Positions 30,840 through 43,151 of a stretch of 64,000 nt of DNA are shown here, one piece after another. The stretch spans positions 8,176,340 to 8,240,339 of the forward strand of contig NC_061863.1 in assembly GCF_907164915.1 (NCBI RefSeq), written 5' to 3'. Position 1 is the stretch's first letter, and every line of letters starts with the position of its first letter. The notes under the pieces are model-generated. The model worked only from the letters and a program-made list of their open reading frames with translations, was not told the DNA's origin and searched no databases. The translations under genes were made by a program, and so were the position numbers. Origin of the DNA: Impatiens glandulifera. Lineage: Eukaryota; Streptophyta; Magnoliopsida; Ericales; Balsaminaceae.

Positions 30840-31940
30840 ACCTTATGAATGCTTAGGAATGTAAGAATAATCGGTAAAATAAAATATTATATAACCGATT
30901 TTTAAAAACCAAATTTATAAGTAGAGACTATTTTTAAAACAGGTACGGAGGATGAAGCGTGAAAGTTATTTTCCAAATATCACCAAACTACGAACTAAAA
31001 AAAACTTTGGCCAATACGTTTGTATACGTACACCACTTTTTATTGATTTTCAAAAATCAATTGGCAACTCTATTTCAAAACTAATAATCTTTTAAATTAA
31101 ATATTTTTAATTAATATAAAAAAACGGATTTCTAAAAATCAAATTGTAATTTGATTACCACAAATCCCCGGATTATTTAAAATTGATCCCAAATTAATTA
31201 TTTTTAATTAATTTTAAAAGCTTCCAGGGATTATTTAAAAATCTTTTAAAAATAATATTTTATTTCAAAAGAAAATTCCTGACATGCAAAAACTGAAGTT
31301 GAAATTCTCAAACCTCGAGCTTTTCCGCGAAACTTAAAGCATAAGAGTTTTTCCGGGGATTATAGGTACCATCATTTAAATATTATTCTATAATTTTAAA
31401 TGCAAGAAAAATATGTTCATGTCTAAAATCTAAAAAATAATTGGTTAAATAAAAATAATAAAATTATTTTTTTAAAAGCCAAATTTATAAATAGAGACCA
31501 TTTTTAATATGGGTATGGAGGATGAAGCGCGAAAGCTCTTTTCTATGTATCATCTAACTAAGAACTAAAAGAAAACTCTAGGCTATACGTCTATACACAT
31601 GACATTTTTATTGATTTAGAAAAATTAATTGGCGACTCTAATTTTAAATAAATAATCTTTTAAATTAATTATTTTAAATAATAATTAATTTAAAACAACG
31701 AATTTCTAAAAAAACAAACTGTCATTTTATTAAACGTAAATCCCCCGAATTATTCAAATTTGAACCAAAGGTTAATTTTTTTCATAATTAATTTCAAAAG
31801 TTATCAGGAATTATTTAAATCTTTTAAAATAATGTTATATTTTAAAAAGATTCCTCCCACGCAAATCGAGGTTAAAATTATCAAACCTCAAGCTTTCCAC
31901 AAAACCTAAAGTGAGTTTATTCGGGGGTTATATCTGTCCA
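30840..31940 (+). repeat. Two tandem ~565-bp repeats next to a tRNA-Arg-like PBS
   Basis: AATTTATAAGTAGAGACTAT...GGAGGATGAAGCGTGAAAG (from about 30910) returns as AATTTATAAATAGAGACCAT...GGAGGATGAAGCGCGAAAG (from about 31480). Each copy holds ATTGGCAACTCT or ATTGGCGACTCT. TGGCGACTC-type sites are used as tRNA-Arg primer sites by Ogre/Tat elements, so the second copy may mark the LTR/internal border. That last step is an inference. Confidence 0.5.
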
Positions 31941-32373
31941 AACTAGTTGTTTGACTTGCCTAAATAACTAAACATCGTCACTTAAACCATTATGTGACTA
32001 CTATATATGTATTATGTGTATACATATATAGTTGAATGAAAATCTTGAGCATGTTTCCTTTTCAAATTAATTTGTTTTGTAAATTGTTTTGAACGTTCAA
32101 TCTCAGACAATGTCTCTTTGATCCCTTGGATCAATAACTTCCATGAAAGCAGGTGGAATCATATGATTTATGGACTAACTCTTATCATGAAGTTCATCAA
32201 CTTTAAAATAAACAAGATTTTCATGATGTAAATAAAAAGGAGATGGAGTCATGTCTCCAAAATTTTCTTCATGGGTGACAAAAAGATGTGCCCAACCATA
32301 GAAGAATTCAGGGCTATCTTAATGATCGACAACAAAATATTCTACATCTCAAACCTTTTGTAGAATCGATGTC

Positions 32374-33548
32374 TGTTAGAAAAAATAAAGTAAGTTAAGT
32401 TCAAACCGGCCAAAGTACTTAATCAGCTTCAAACTCCCTTGTGTAGGTACAGCTCAAGCCGCACCAGACTGGTTGAGACTTTCTATTTCAACGATCCAGA
32501 CATAATCAAGTAAACCAGATTGTCTTCAAGTAAACCGGTTTGACTCCCCTCATTGGATCGGCTGAAATATAAAACCATATGAAGCATCACTTCCATCTGG
32601 TTCAATATATCGAAGATCTTAAGGCCAACGGGAAAATCATTCAAAGTGATGAAATCTGTGAAGATGACGTAATGAGTATCTCTTGGAAATACACAGAGGA
32701 AGGATTCGAATCAGAAACATGCAGCAAAAAGAATGATCACTGATTATCCAAGCTTACAAGCAATGTCTGACAAGGGCGGCCGACTAATACATGTCTGTCA
32801 TGTGTCCAAAACGGAAAAACGTGCACGCTACCTAACTCTGGCCGGCACGGCTTCAGATGACCAATCCAGCAAAGAGAGAAATATGAATGTTGTCATATTT
32901 TCCTTATAAATAGAAGCTCAATAGTGCTGAAGAAAATAGAAAATAGTGTGATCATATAACAAGACGAACTTTACGCGTGACCCTGAATATTGATTGAGAT
33001 TCTTGAATTTGTTTAGAATCCTGTGTGTATTATACCTTGTGTAAAAGTATTACATCATTGTGTGAGTGGTGTAACCGACGAGCAGTAAATAAGACTCGAT
33101 CGGAGTGTGTTTGTTGAATATTCCAGTTAGTGAATATCCTTCTCACTGTTTGAGAAGAAGGGGTGACGTAGGAGATTCAACTCCGAACATCCATAAAAAC
33201 CTGTCTCGTGTTCTTTCATTTTATTTCCAGCTTATTTACTCTAATTAACCGAACTGAAACACTACTCACTCCAACCGAACCGGCTTTCCCTTAATTCAAA
33301 CCGAACCGACTTTCTCTCCACCTTAACCGACTTCTCCTAATACCTTCCAAACCGAATTGTGTGAGTTGCTTCAGATTGAAACAAACATTTCCGCCCTTGA
33401 ATTCAATTCAAGAGTCTATGACAATCTGTGTAGTGTTAAGTGCGGTTCTAGTCTTTAACCGGATTAGTTCCAATTGTTGTGTGTTTTTGTGTAAGAGATC
33501 TACCTTTAGTTGGACCCCGGTCTTCTATCGGCGATCCCAATCCTAACA
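32374..33548 (+). mobile_element. Solo LTR, 1175 bp, TSD ATGTC
   Basis: Begins TGTTAGAAAAAATAAAG and ends GATCCCAATCCTAACA. ATGTC is duplicated at 32369-32373 and 33549-33553. Internal landmarks are CAAAACGGAAAAACGTG, TATAAATAGAAGC near 32905, GAAGAAGGGGTGACGTAGGA and AACATCCATAAAA. No internal coding sequence is attached, so recombination between two LTRs removed the body. It belongs to the same family as 54143-55404. Confidence 0.9.
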
Positions 33549-33689
33549 ATGTCATTAAGAAAGTTGTTTCAACAAGAATACAAATACACTAAAACAACAT
33601 CTAAAACTATCATAAAGAAGACTACCATTGATTTCCAAACGTGGAAAAAACAAAAGTTAAAAATGGAGAAGTTCCTTTAACCTTGAGCT

Positions 33690-34115
33690 CATGAATGATG
33701 ACCATCACGGTATTACTGGCTCATTTCTTTCTAGCTCCGATGGATGACAAATCATCCTCCAAGATACTAAATGTAGCATACCATCTACGTAGAGGAAACA
33801 AAGATCCATCGGGTCTCATCCTAGTAGAAACACTGATGGGGTTAAATGAATCATATATAACCTCCACCATGAGCAAAAGAAGGTCACCTCTAATACTCTA
33901 TATCTGACTTCTCAATAAACTTGAACGCCTCCCACCGACGATCCCTAATGACTCCATGGGTCCTATTATCCAATATCGAAGGATGAGAAAAGCCATACAC
34001 GAACCTCTCATACGAAACAATGATGACGTTAGAGAATTGCTTCCATGAATCCATTAAGAAAATGACATACATTATGGACGATGAATCCATGATTACACTC
34101 ATGGGTTTAGAATGA
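33690..34115 (+). pseudogene. Possible plant-mobile-domain-like ORF fragment upstream of gag
   Basis: One frame reads LLAHFFLAPMDDKSSSKILN, VAYHLRRGNKDPSGLILVET and LMGLNESY, then continues with a stop as RMRKAIHEPL. This resembles the plant mobile domain carried by some Gypsy elements (FLAPLDDK / LRRG / LILAETLMGLDE words). The resemblance is from memory of the family and could be wrong; ORF1 of Ogre elements occupies the same place. Confidence 0.35.
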
Positions 34116-34649
34116 GTCACTTATTACTACACCCACAATATTTTCAAGTAATTTGGTCGTGCATCAAGCCCTCTTATACAGGAAATGCTATTGTCATAGA
34201 TATTACAATCGACTACAAGTCTTACATTGCCTATAACGCCTCAAAGATGGTATACCAAAGAAACGAAGAAATTACCTGAGGGATATCATCGAGGAGTAAG
34301 AACGAGTTAGGAAAAACTAAGAAGATAACTCAAGTGTAGGAACAGGCTATAGTAGGACTTCAAAACCTACGACCTTCATTCTCAATTTTCTCTATCTAAA
34401 TCTCTCTGTAAATACAAACAAGAGAGATGCATGTGTGTAACAAATTGAAGAGTATTTTGTATAATAACTCGTATGTTTTCAAATACAGGATCAAAAAAGA
34501 GATGTTCATTTTATAGGATTCATTTACATGCATATGCATTGTATTGTAACTACGCTACAAATTCATATCATCACCTTTTCTTCTTCAATCTCAGTTTATG
34601 ACTATGAACAATCGTTACACTCCCAAGAAAATGAGACCCTATAACCAGA

Positions 34650-36262
34650 CACTTTGTATGCCACGAGATGGTTGATGAAATAAAAACATCTGAAATAGTC
34701 TATACGATTAAATTTAAGGAAATGAAGGCAATTCTTCAGTATGTGACAGAGCAACTTGCACTAATCACGAGTTCTTTGGCTAATCAATAAATGCCACCCA
34801 CATTCCAAAATATGCCTTCTTCTTCCTGTATTCCTACCCAACCTATCCCAATCATGTTTACCCATATAAACTCAAATCTTACTAGTCCTCAAACTCAAGA
34901 AGAAGTCTTATACTATGAAGACTCAGAAGAATATTTTGATAGAACCATAGTGACCCGACATGAGACTCATGAAGATGAGCTCACTCACATGGGACCACAT
35001 GGAAAACAAATTCTGGTGGCTGATCAACCACCCTCCACCGAATATGAGCGCCAATTGACTTAAGTTTGGACCATGTAGGCTAAGATGCAAGCCCAACTTG
35101 ATAAAAGGCTAAGGCAAAAGGCGTCGATGAACATTATGACTAGAAGGATTCCATGAAAATGACCGAAAAAGTAGTTATTCCGATAGGTATTAAATTACCC
35201 ACCATATCCAAATATATTGGCAAAAACGACCCATCCATCTTCTTTAAGATATATACGTTTTCCATGAATCCATTACAACTTAGAGAGCCTACGGTTCTCC
35301 ACCTATTTCCCCAATATCTTGATGACACTACTGTACGCCGATAGCATATTTGTAGACCTTTGAGGAACTAACTGTAGCATTCATTAGAATGCTTTAGCAT
35401 GCACCTTACACTGAAACGACCAAAAAATATGCTTAAAAATCGTAAGCAAAGGGAAAACGAGAAATTCTTGATCTTCATAGAATATTGGAAAGTCGTAGCC
35501 GTAGAAATCGATTCCCTCCCAAGTGAGCATCGAAAAATCGACTTGATTGTAGAAAGCGTCAACGATCGATATTTTATAGGAGTCATAGTCAAGACCTTCC
35601 AAAATATAAAAAATCTATTAAAAACATGCAATAATCTCGATGATACAATCGAGAAAGAAATAAATGAGGGAAAATTAGGCAAAGCTTATCAACATCCAAG
35701 TCGATTTTCAAAAAGGAAAAGAATGAAGTACACTAGGTGACAACCACCTAGAAAGAACGTCCTCGTTCAAAGATGGGCCTTAACATGCCTCCACATGCCA
35801 AGGCAAGTATGTCGACCCCTATCGAACCCATGCCTCCAAAGGAACTAAGGCCACCTAGAGTCTTTGATGATCTAGGTATGCCTTTGAGTCAATTCATAGA
35901 ACTCCTTCAAAAGGACTTAATAAAACCTATGACCATAAGAATAAACATGCCATTCTTGGGAAAATATGAGGGTACTTTGTGTGATTATCACAAAATGAAG
36001 GGACATGCTATTGATATTTGTAATTCCCTCAAGCATATATTTCAGGACTTTATTTATCAAAACATCACTGCCAAGCCAGAAATAGCAAAGAACCCTTTGA
36101 CAGATCATCAAGTCAATGTGATCACAATTGATGAAGTGACACTCGACACTGATACATTGTTGGATCTAATATACGGTTTTGAGCTGAAAGTCAATATGAT
36201 CGACTCTAGCCCAAGAAAAAGTCTAAAGCCCTCTCGAGCAAGGCTTCAAAATGGTGGGTAAA
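34650..36262 (+). pseudogene. Gypsy gag, frameshifted
   Basis: Readable pieces: 34791-35063 (Gln/Pro-rich N-terminus); 35153-35344 (IGIKLPTISKYIGKNDP, FPQYLDDTTVR, the retrotransposon gag core); 35399-35740 (ENEKFLIFIEYWKVVAVEID, KIDLIVESVNDRYFIGVIVK, KEINEGKLGKA); and 35773-36261, which contains a zinc-knuckle variant CDYHKMKGHAIDIC and VNVITIDE, a spacer motif preceding protease in this lineage. At least three frame changes separate the pieces. Confidence 0.78.
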
Positions 36263-36596
36263 AACTAAATTGAAAACGACTACCCAAGTCAATGCTCCAA
36301 CAAATGTTGTGATAACTCGTGGTGGAATTGATTATAAATGAAGTTTCAAGAAAACTACGGTGGCTAATGCGATAATAACCTTCGAACAACCCTCATGGAG
36401 AAGGAAATAAAATGAGCCCAGATCTCTAAATCTAATAGAAAGTCTCCTAAGTCAATTAAGAAGGACAAACGCTAACATTTCCATATGGGAAATCCTAATG
36501 TGTTCTATTGAACACAAGAAAGCTGTCCTAAATGAGTTAAGCAAGGATAATGTTCTTGTCAACACCACTCTAGAGGAATTGGTAGAAATAATTTTC

Positions 36597-36990
36597 GAAC
36601 ATGACCGACTTTGAAAAAATGATCTTCCAACAAATGAGACAAATCACGCTAAGGCCCCTTACATTTATGTCCAAATGGAAGGGAAAAACATTCCAATTGG
36701 CCCTTATAGACAATGGCTTAGCTCTAAACATATGTTCTTGGAGAACTCTTAAGAAAATTGGCATCTCTAAATACAAAGTCCTACCATATGACTTGTGTGT
36801 TAGAGGTTTTGATATCTCACGATGCGAGATAATGGGTTGCATAAAATGCACCATCTAATTGGTCGACATACCCTTCCAAGTCGACTTATGTGTTATAAAC
36901 ATGCAACCTTCCTAAAATCTTATTGTGGGGAGACCATGGTTGCATCAAACTAAGGTCTAACCTCCATGCTTCATCAAAATCTGAGATTCA
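36597..36990 (+). pseudogene. Gypsy aspartic protease, decayed
   Basis: ALIDNGLALNICSWRTLKKI matches the LIDNGSALNVCPLSTL active-site region of Tat-type proteases. It is followed by YDLCVRGFD and then, beyond a stop, by a diverged RPWLHQ (the GRPWIH motif). The active-site triad D-N-G is the form usual in this lineage. Confidence 0.7.
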
Positions 36991-37606
36991 TAGCCAACGA
37001 CCAAGTTATCACGGTTAACGGTGAGACTAATGCTACTGATGTCATTAAATCAATTCACATTGATGCCCTAGAGGTTGAATAAAGAGAATTTGAGATATAT
37101 CCAATCTTCCAAGAAGGTAAAGACTCATATAATGATCCCGACTTTAGCACATTCAACCTTCACTCTATAAAAATGATCTGCAAAATGGGATATTTCGCTG
37201 GCATGTTCTTAGGCCCGAATACCATCGGCATACCTCATTCCCCCGATCATTCTATGACTCGGACCACTTTGGTTTAGGATATGTACCAATAGGATTCGAA
37301 GAAATCCGAAAAGGAAAAATATCCAAGAAACATATATCCATTTCTCCAAACTTGAAGGAAAAGTTCATCCGCAAAGGATAAAGCACATTATGCTTCGACT
37401 TCCCTGAACCATTTACCAACTCTAATTTGTAGAGACATTTTCTAGGTCTCGAAATCTTTTTAGATTGTTCCTATAATTCTAGACCTTATTTTTCATGATT
37501 AGAAAACGAACGAAATATTGGCATGACTCCTGGAAAGCCTGGCTCAGAATCCCACGACGACTGATCAAGTTCATGAAATCAGTCCCTCAAGTCTGCATGG
37601 AACCGA

Positions 37607-37760
37607 TGTCCCCTCATATGTCGAAACTTTGATTGACGAAAATAAAATTAACCACCCTCTTATGTGTGGAGAGGTGTTAGAGGTGTCCCCTCATATGTCG
37701 AAACTTTGATTGACGAAAATAAAATTAACCACCCTCTTATGTGTGGAGAGGTGTTTGATT
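37607..37760 (+). repeat. 77-bp tandem duplication
   Basis: TGTCCCCTCATATGTCGAAA through GGAGAGGTGTTAGAGG at 37607-37683 is repeated almost perfectly from 37684. It lies in the spacer between protease and reverse transcriptase. Confidence 0.9.
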
Positions 37761-37979
37761 GACGAAAAATGATATTCTTGTTAGAATATCTCCTCCTACA
37801 TCTAATAAACTTCTTGATCTTTTTCCCAAAAAAAACTCCTTGATGTGATACAAGAAGAAGATTTTGAATGTATAACTAGTAAAGACGACCTCCCATCTTA
37901 CTCTTATCTAAGCTTCAAAATAAAACACTTCTTAGAAAACGTTGACGAAATTGTCTCTTCTGCCTTAATGAAAATTAAA

Positions 37980-39480
37980 ATAAATCTAAACACGGTAAAC
38001 GATCCGAGATCATTTTAATCCTCCAAAGTTTAAACCCACAAGAACGTATTGAACTAGTTGAACTAGTTGAACTATTAAAAGTCAATAAAGATGTTTTTGC
38101 ATGGTCATACAAGGATATGTCAAACATTGACCCAAAGATCAAACAACACCATATTTCCCTTTATCTAGACGTTAAGCCAAAAAAGTAAAAACTCAGACGG
38201 ATGAATGATGACGTTGTGTCCAACATAAAGGAAGAAATCCAAAAGCAACTCGAAGCTGAATTTATCATGATAGTGGATTATATTACATGGATAGCTAACG
38301 TAGTTCTCGTCTTAAAGAAATACTGGAAAATACGTGTGTGTTAAGTATTGAGATCTGAATAAGTCCAGCCCTAAAGGTCACTTCATGTTACCTCACATCG
38401 ACATACTTATCGACCATTCTTCCGGTCATGAACTCTTATCATTCATAGACAAATTCTCAGGATACAATCAAATCCTAATGACACTATAAGATAAGGAAAA
38501 GATCGCATTCATAATAGAAGTAGGTATCTTCTGTTATCGAGTCATGCCTTTCGATCTTAAGAACGAAAGATCAACTTATCAAAGGGCAACCACAATAATC
38601 ATTCATTACATGATTCACAAAGAAGTGAAAGTCTACGTCAACAACATGATCGTCAAGTCTAAGAATCAATAAGGGCATGTCCAAAACCTCGAGAAATTTC
38701 TTCAAAGGATTAGAAAGTACCAACTACGACTTAGCACAAAGAAATACACATTCGGAGCCACATCTGGTAAAATGTTGGGCTTCTTAATCACCCAAATGGA
38801 ATCGAAACCGATTCCTCTAAAATATGAGAAATAATGGCTATGTCAGTACCTCAAAATGTAAGAGAGGTCCAAGGATTCCTTGGAAAAATCCTATACATTA
38901 ACCGGTTCATCAGCAAGCTCACCACAACATGTGATCCACTATTTAAGCTTTTGAAGAAAGACTAAAAATTCATATGGGATGAAAATTGTCAATAAGCGTT
39001 TGACAAAATTAAGGATTATCTAAAATCCTATTCATACTCATGTTGCCTAGACCTGGCATCCCTCTCATAGTATACCTTACCATAATAGAAATAACAATGG
39101 GAAGCCTATTGGCTCAAAAAACGAGGATAAACTTGAAACATTTGTTAACCTCATCAATAAGTGAATGATTGGATGTAAACTTAATTACACTCTAGTCGAG
39201 AAAGTATGTTGGACATTAACATGGATCACCAAAAGGTTAAGACACTATGTGCAAGCCATCAAGTTGGTATATAGACTCGATCCAATCCATTTCTTATTCT
39301 AACAAAATCTTCTATCGCTTAGGTTATCCAAATGGATGATGATGATGTCCAAATATGACATAGCTTTTACAAATCTATAAAAGGGCATTGTGTAGACTTC
39401 CTAGCTGACCAACCCATTATTGTTGAGTCAGAAGACGAACCCAAATTTCCCGATGATGGAATTGTGAGTGTCACGTCAAA
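37980..39480 (+). pseudogene. Gypsy reverse transcriptase and RNase H, inactive
   Basis: Readable landmarks are DVFAWSYKDM, HHISLYLDVKPKK, WIANVVLVLKK, VREVQGFLGKILYINRFISK and CDPLFKLLKKD. The polymerase active site, normally YVDDM, reads YVNNM at 38634-38648, which removes both catalytic aspartates. Many stop codons and frame changes are present. No intact ORF remains. Confidence 0.78.
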
Positions 39481-39960
39481 CACATGAAAATTGATGTTTG
39501 ACGAAGCTATAAGAAAGTAGAGTTATGGAATTGGGATTCTATTAGTTAACCTAAAAGGGACTTATAACCCAATATCCATAAAACTCGAATACACTGTTAC
39601 TAATATTGAGGCCGAATTCGAGGCATGTCTCTCGGATCTCAAATTATCATATGAGAAAGGGCAACCAAATTGGAAGTAATTGGCGACTCTAATTTGCTCA
39701 TATCCCAAGCTAACGACATATGGAAAATAAAAGAGGAAAATTTGAAACCTTGCCCATCTGACCAAACTTATGAAAAATTTGATCAAGTATCATTTGTTAA
39801 TGCTCAAAGAGCCAAGAACACTTGCGGATGCCTTGGCTACGCTTACAGCCATGACTCAAACTCTCGATGGATTTAAAGTCAAACCTCTTAAAATCCGACA
39901 AAAACAAAGACGTGATTTTAAAAAGGGAACAATAACTTCATGTGAGAGTTCTGTCAAGAC
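39480..39960 (+). pseudogene. Archaeal-type RNase H domain of the Gypsy element, decayed
   Basis: Pieces in two frames: YGIGILLVNLKGTYNPISIK, EAEFEACLSDL, LEVIGDSNLLISQANDIWKI and ADALATLTAM. The E-A-x-x-EACL and GDSNLL-SQ words are those of the second RNase H found in Tat/Ogre elements. Confidence 0.72.
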
Positions 39961-40139
39961 TTAGTATGATACCCTCCATAAATACATAGAGTACGAAGAA
40001 TATCCACTTCACTTTTGAGAAATGAACGACGAGCGTTGCGCCAATATTCCATCAATTATGCTTGAATAACAAACAAACTTTATAGACAATCTTTTGATGG
40101 TTAAAACATGCTCTATGTAGATGATTCAGAATAAAAAAA

Positions 40140-41160
40140 GGATCATAGAATAAGTACACGTAGGGACATCAGTTCACACATGAACGGAATGGCCTTAGTC
40201 AAGAAAATGCTCCGCCTAAGATATTATTGGCAAAACCTAGAACAAGAATGTGTGAGCTATGTAAGGAGCTGTCATTAGTGCCAAATCTATGCTAACTTAA
40301 AGCATACTTTGACATCAATCCTCTACAATATGACACCCCTGACCCTTTTCTACATGGGGCATTGATGTTATTGATAAAATATATCCATATGTTTCAAACG
40401 GACACGAGTTTATACTCGTAGCCATCGACTTCTTCACAAAAAGAGTTGAAGCGTCCTCCTACAAAGTCTTGAAATAATCTCATGTGAAAAAATTCATCCA
40501 TACTAGTATCATTTCTAGATATGGAGTCCCTCACGTCTTGATTTTAAACAATGGATGACACTTTTAAAGAAAATGTTGCAATTACTCGATGAATTCAAAA
40601 TCGAGCATCATAAGTCATTGCCCTACAAATCCCAGCGGCGAAAAAAAACGTGATTATAATCATCAAGAATATGACCAGTAGGTATAAGGACTGACACGAA
40701 CAACTACCAAATGCCTTATGGGGATATCGTACAACTGCTCGAACTTCGACGAATGAAACACCCCTACTCGCTAGTTTACAACATGGACGATGTACAATCA
40801 ATTGAAATCGATATTTTAACTATGAGAATACTCTTAGAAATCCATGTTATCCATGAAGATTGGATCAAATCTCGATACGATCGATTGAAATTAATGGAGG
40901 ATAATAGTTTAAATGCTCTATGTCAAACACTTTCAGCAAAAAGGTAAAACTTAGGAATCTCAAAGAAGGTGATTTGGTTCTCAAACAAACCAGAGAACTC
41001 CTAGACCCTAGGGGCATGTTTCATCCCCAATGAGAAGGACCCTTCCTAATCAAGAAAATACTTTCTGGAGGAGCAGTTCCCTTATCTACTATAGAAGGCG
41101 AATAATTTATTATCCTGAGCAATTTCGACCCACTTAAAAAGATATTTACATAATATCAAG
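40140..41160 (+). pseudogene. Gypsy integrase, decayed
   Basis: FSTWGIDVIDKIYPYVSNGH and EFILVAIDFFTKRVEASSYK are the start of the DDE core. SRYGVPHVLILNNG follows, where the family has ISDNG, so the second Asp is also altered. The C-terminal extension is visible as EGDLVLKQTRELLDPRGMFH and IKKILSGGAVPL. It is broken by stops throughout. Confidence 0.75.
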
Positions 41161-41330
41161 CTATGCGTAGAATTGTTTTGAGCTCAACTTTGAAAGAAAC
41201 TTATTTTAACAGAATATGAACCAAGTTTTGTGAAACTTGCACCACTAACCAAAGGACTCACGTCCGAACTACGAAAGACCTGATTCTTCTCAGTATAAAA
41301 ATAAAATGAAGAAAGAAGATACATAGGTAA

Positions 41331-41759
41331 CCTACATATAATTGACAACCCTATTGACAATAAATATCGAATGCTATTAATATATTTTTAATGTATTTAT
41401 AACTAATCCATTAATTTTATCAAACTCATCTTTTTAACCGTTTAAATCGAACCGATCAAACTAACCAATTGTCATGTTAAAATTTAGTAAACCAACGTCA
41501 ACTAAACTTGTAATTTCGATAAATAAATTGACCAGAAAAAACTAATTATCCCAATATAAACATGTATTTACAAGGTTATGAGTTCGAATTTTACATCTCC
41601 CCAAATAACTACCGCATTACTTAAATTAAATGAAATAATACTTATAAAACATATATTGGCATAAGAAGAATATAATTAGAATGACCATCCAAAAGTTCCA
41701 AAATATAAAAGAGAAAAAATGATTAAATTTATTTAAGACGAAGTTTCTCCAATTACAAT
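41331..41759. other. AT-rich spacer, no gene recognised
   Basis: This is Gypsy 3' flank and AT-rich DNA. A short GGTTATGAGTTCGAATTTTA at about 41573 resembles a tRNA-type B-box but has no A-box partner that I can see. Confidence 0.5.
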
Positions 41760-42056
41760 AAAATTCATAAATGAATTATCCATCATAAAGTAAGCACTAG
41801 GTCCAAGTCATATCGCACTACCAATGAAATGAGTAAGTCAATACAATTATTAAAAGCTCTTTTATTCCATTTTGTTGAACCATCAAAACATCAGAGCTTC
41901 TCAATTTAAGCGACCCAATAAATGTCAATGGTACTCCACAAAATGTTCTAAATATTAACAACCTCGAGACAATACAAAAGAAGGCGAGGAGCCGATTCCA
42001 CTTCCTTACATCACATACCGACACATGTTTTTTTATAACACACCTCTTTCTATATA
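41760..42056 (-). pseudogene. LINE zf-RVT remnant, target of the Copia insertion
   Basis: On the minus strand one frame reads CKEVESAPRLLLYCLEVVNI, a stop, then NILWSTIDIYWVA. It is the same zinc-binding reverse transcriptase tail as at 15590-15830 and is closer to the family consensus. The Copia element at 42062-47232 lies directly upstream in this orientation, and the sequence beyond it (from 47238) could be the continuing LINE. Confidence 0.5.
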
Positions 42057-42061
42057 GATAT

Positions 42062-42617
42062 TGTTGGAGAAATCGAATAATAGCACATGTTTAGCAATCC
42101 AGAAATAGACAAGCTACAAAAAAGGCCTAACAATTCTTTTTCTCATTCTGTATAATCAAATGGGAAGCCAATTCAATTAAGCATCAAACAATCAAAGAAA
42201 CAGAGAGCAAGACACCATGATTTTACGTGGAAAACCCAAATTAGGTAAAAACCACGGGACACTTCGGCCACTTAAATCATCCACTATATCAAATGGGTAT
42301 ACAATGTTCTTCAATACAAGCCTAGAGGTAATCTAATAAAAATTATCAATTAACCTCATCCTAACTTGTCATTCACATACATTATTATCATCACTAAAGA
42401 TGACTAACCAAATGGAGAAGGGATAAAGAAAATTAGAAGAAGAACCAGCTACTTCAATGAAGGAATTGCTGCTTCAATGGAGGAATTGTTGCTTCAATGG
42501 AGGAAGAGGGAGATAAAAACAAACTATCTGCTTTGTGTTTTTTTTTCTTTAATTAAATATGCCATAATGGGCATTATTAATCTGTCAGGCCTAGCTGCCA
42601 AATGAGATGACCCAACA
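42062..42617 (-). repeat. 3' LTR of the minus-strand Copia element
   Basis: Bounded by TGTTGG and CCAACA. It holds a GGAATTGCTGCTTCAATGGA short tandem repeat near 42460-42505. It is similar to the other LTR with small indels. Confidence 0.9.
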
Positions 42618-42628
42618 AATCTACTCCG

Positions 42629-43130
42629 TCAGCGCAACTTCGCGGGCTCTAATAAATCCGCTCTCTCCTGACAATCTTCAAACTTGTCCTTAGCCAAGGA
42701 CTTCGTAAACATACCGGAACCATTTTCACTTGTATGAATCTTCTCCAAGTTCAGCTCTTTTGCCTCAAGCACATCACATATCCAATTATATCTCACGTCG
42801 ATGTGTTTGGATCTCGAATGAAAAGCTGAATTCTTTGAGAGATGAATGAAACTTTGACTGTCGCAAAACAAAGGTGAACTTCTCTTGCTTTTGGCCTAAC
42901 TCTTGTAGGAACTTCTTCATCCATAACACCTCTTTACATGCCTCGGTAGCTTCAATATACTCAGCTTCTGTAGTAGACAAAGAAACACACTTTTGTAACC
43001 TTGACTGCCACAAAACAACATCGCCCGCAAAGGTAACCAAAAAACATGATAAGAATTTTCTTGAATCAACATCACCCGCCATATCAGAATCTGTAAAGCC
43101 TTCCAAAATATGAGTATCACTTCCGAATCA
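42629..43130 (-). pseudogene. Copia RNase H
   Basis: GFTDSDMAGDVDSRKFLSCF (catalytic DSD), WQSRLQKCVSLSTTEAEYIE and ATEACKEVLWMKKFLQELGQ are followed, after a frame change, by DSQSFIHLSKNSAFHSRSKH, IDVRYNWICDV and FTKSLAKDKF. The order and spacing match Copia RNase H. It ends just inside the 3' LTR boundary. Confidence 0.87.
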
Positions 43131-43151
43131 TAAACGTGCTTTCGAAGAGCC

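Larger units (their letters stand above)
31941..41330 (+). mobile_element. Internal region of a Tat/Ogre-like Ty3/Gypsy element, decayed
   Basis: Domains occur in + strand order: gag with CxYHxxxGH knuckle, aspartic protease, reverse transcriptase and RNase H, a second archaeal-type RNase H, then integrase with its C-terminal extension. The dual RNase H arrangement is characteristic of the Tat lineage. Every domain contains stops and frameshifts, so nothing here is autonomous. A solo LTR interrupts the 5' part at 32374-33548. Confidence 0.8.

Noticed and set aside
33361..33546. 61-codon frame at the end of the solo LTR
   Set aside because: It lies wholly inside the U5-like part of the LTR and has no counterpart motif.
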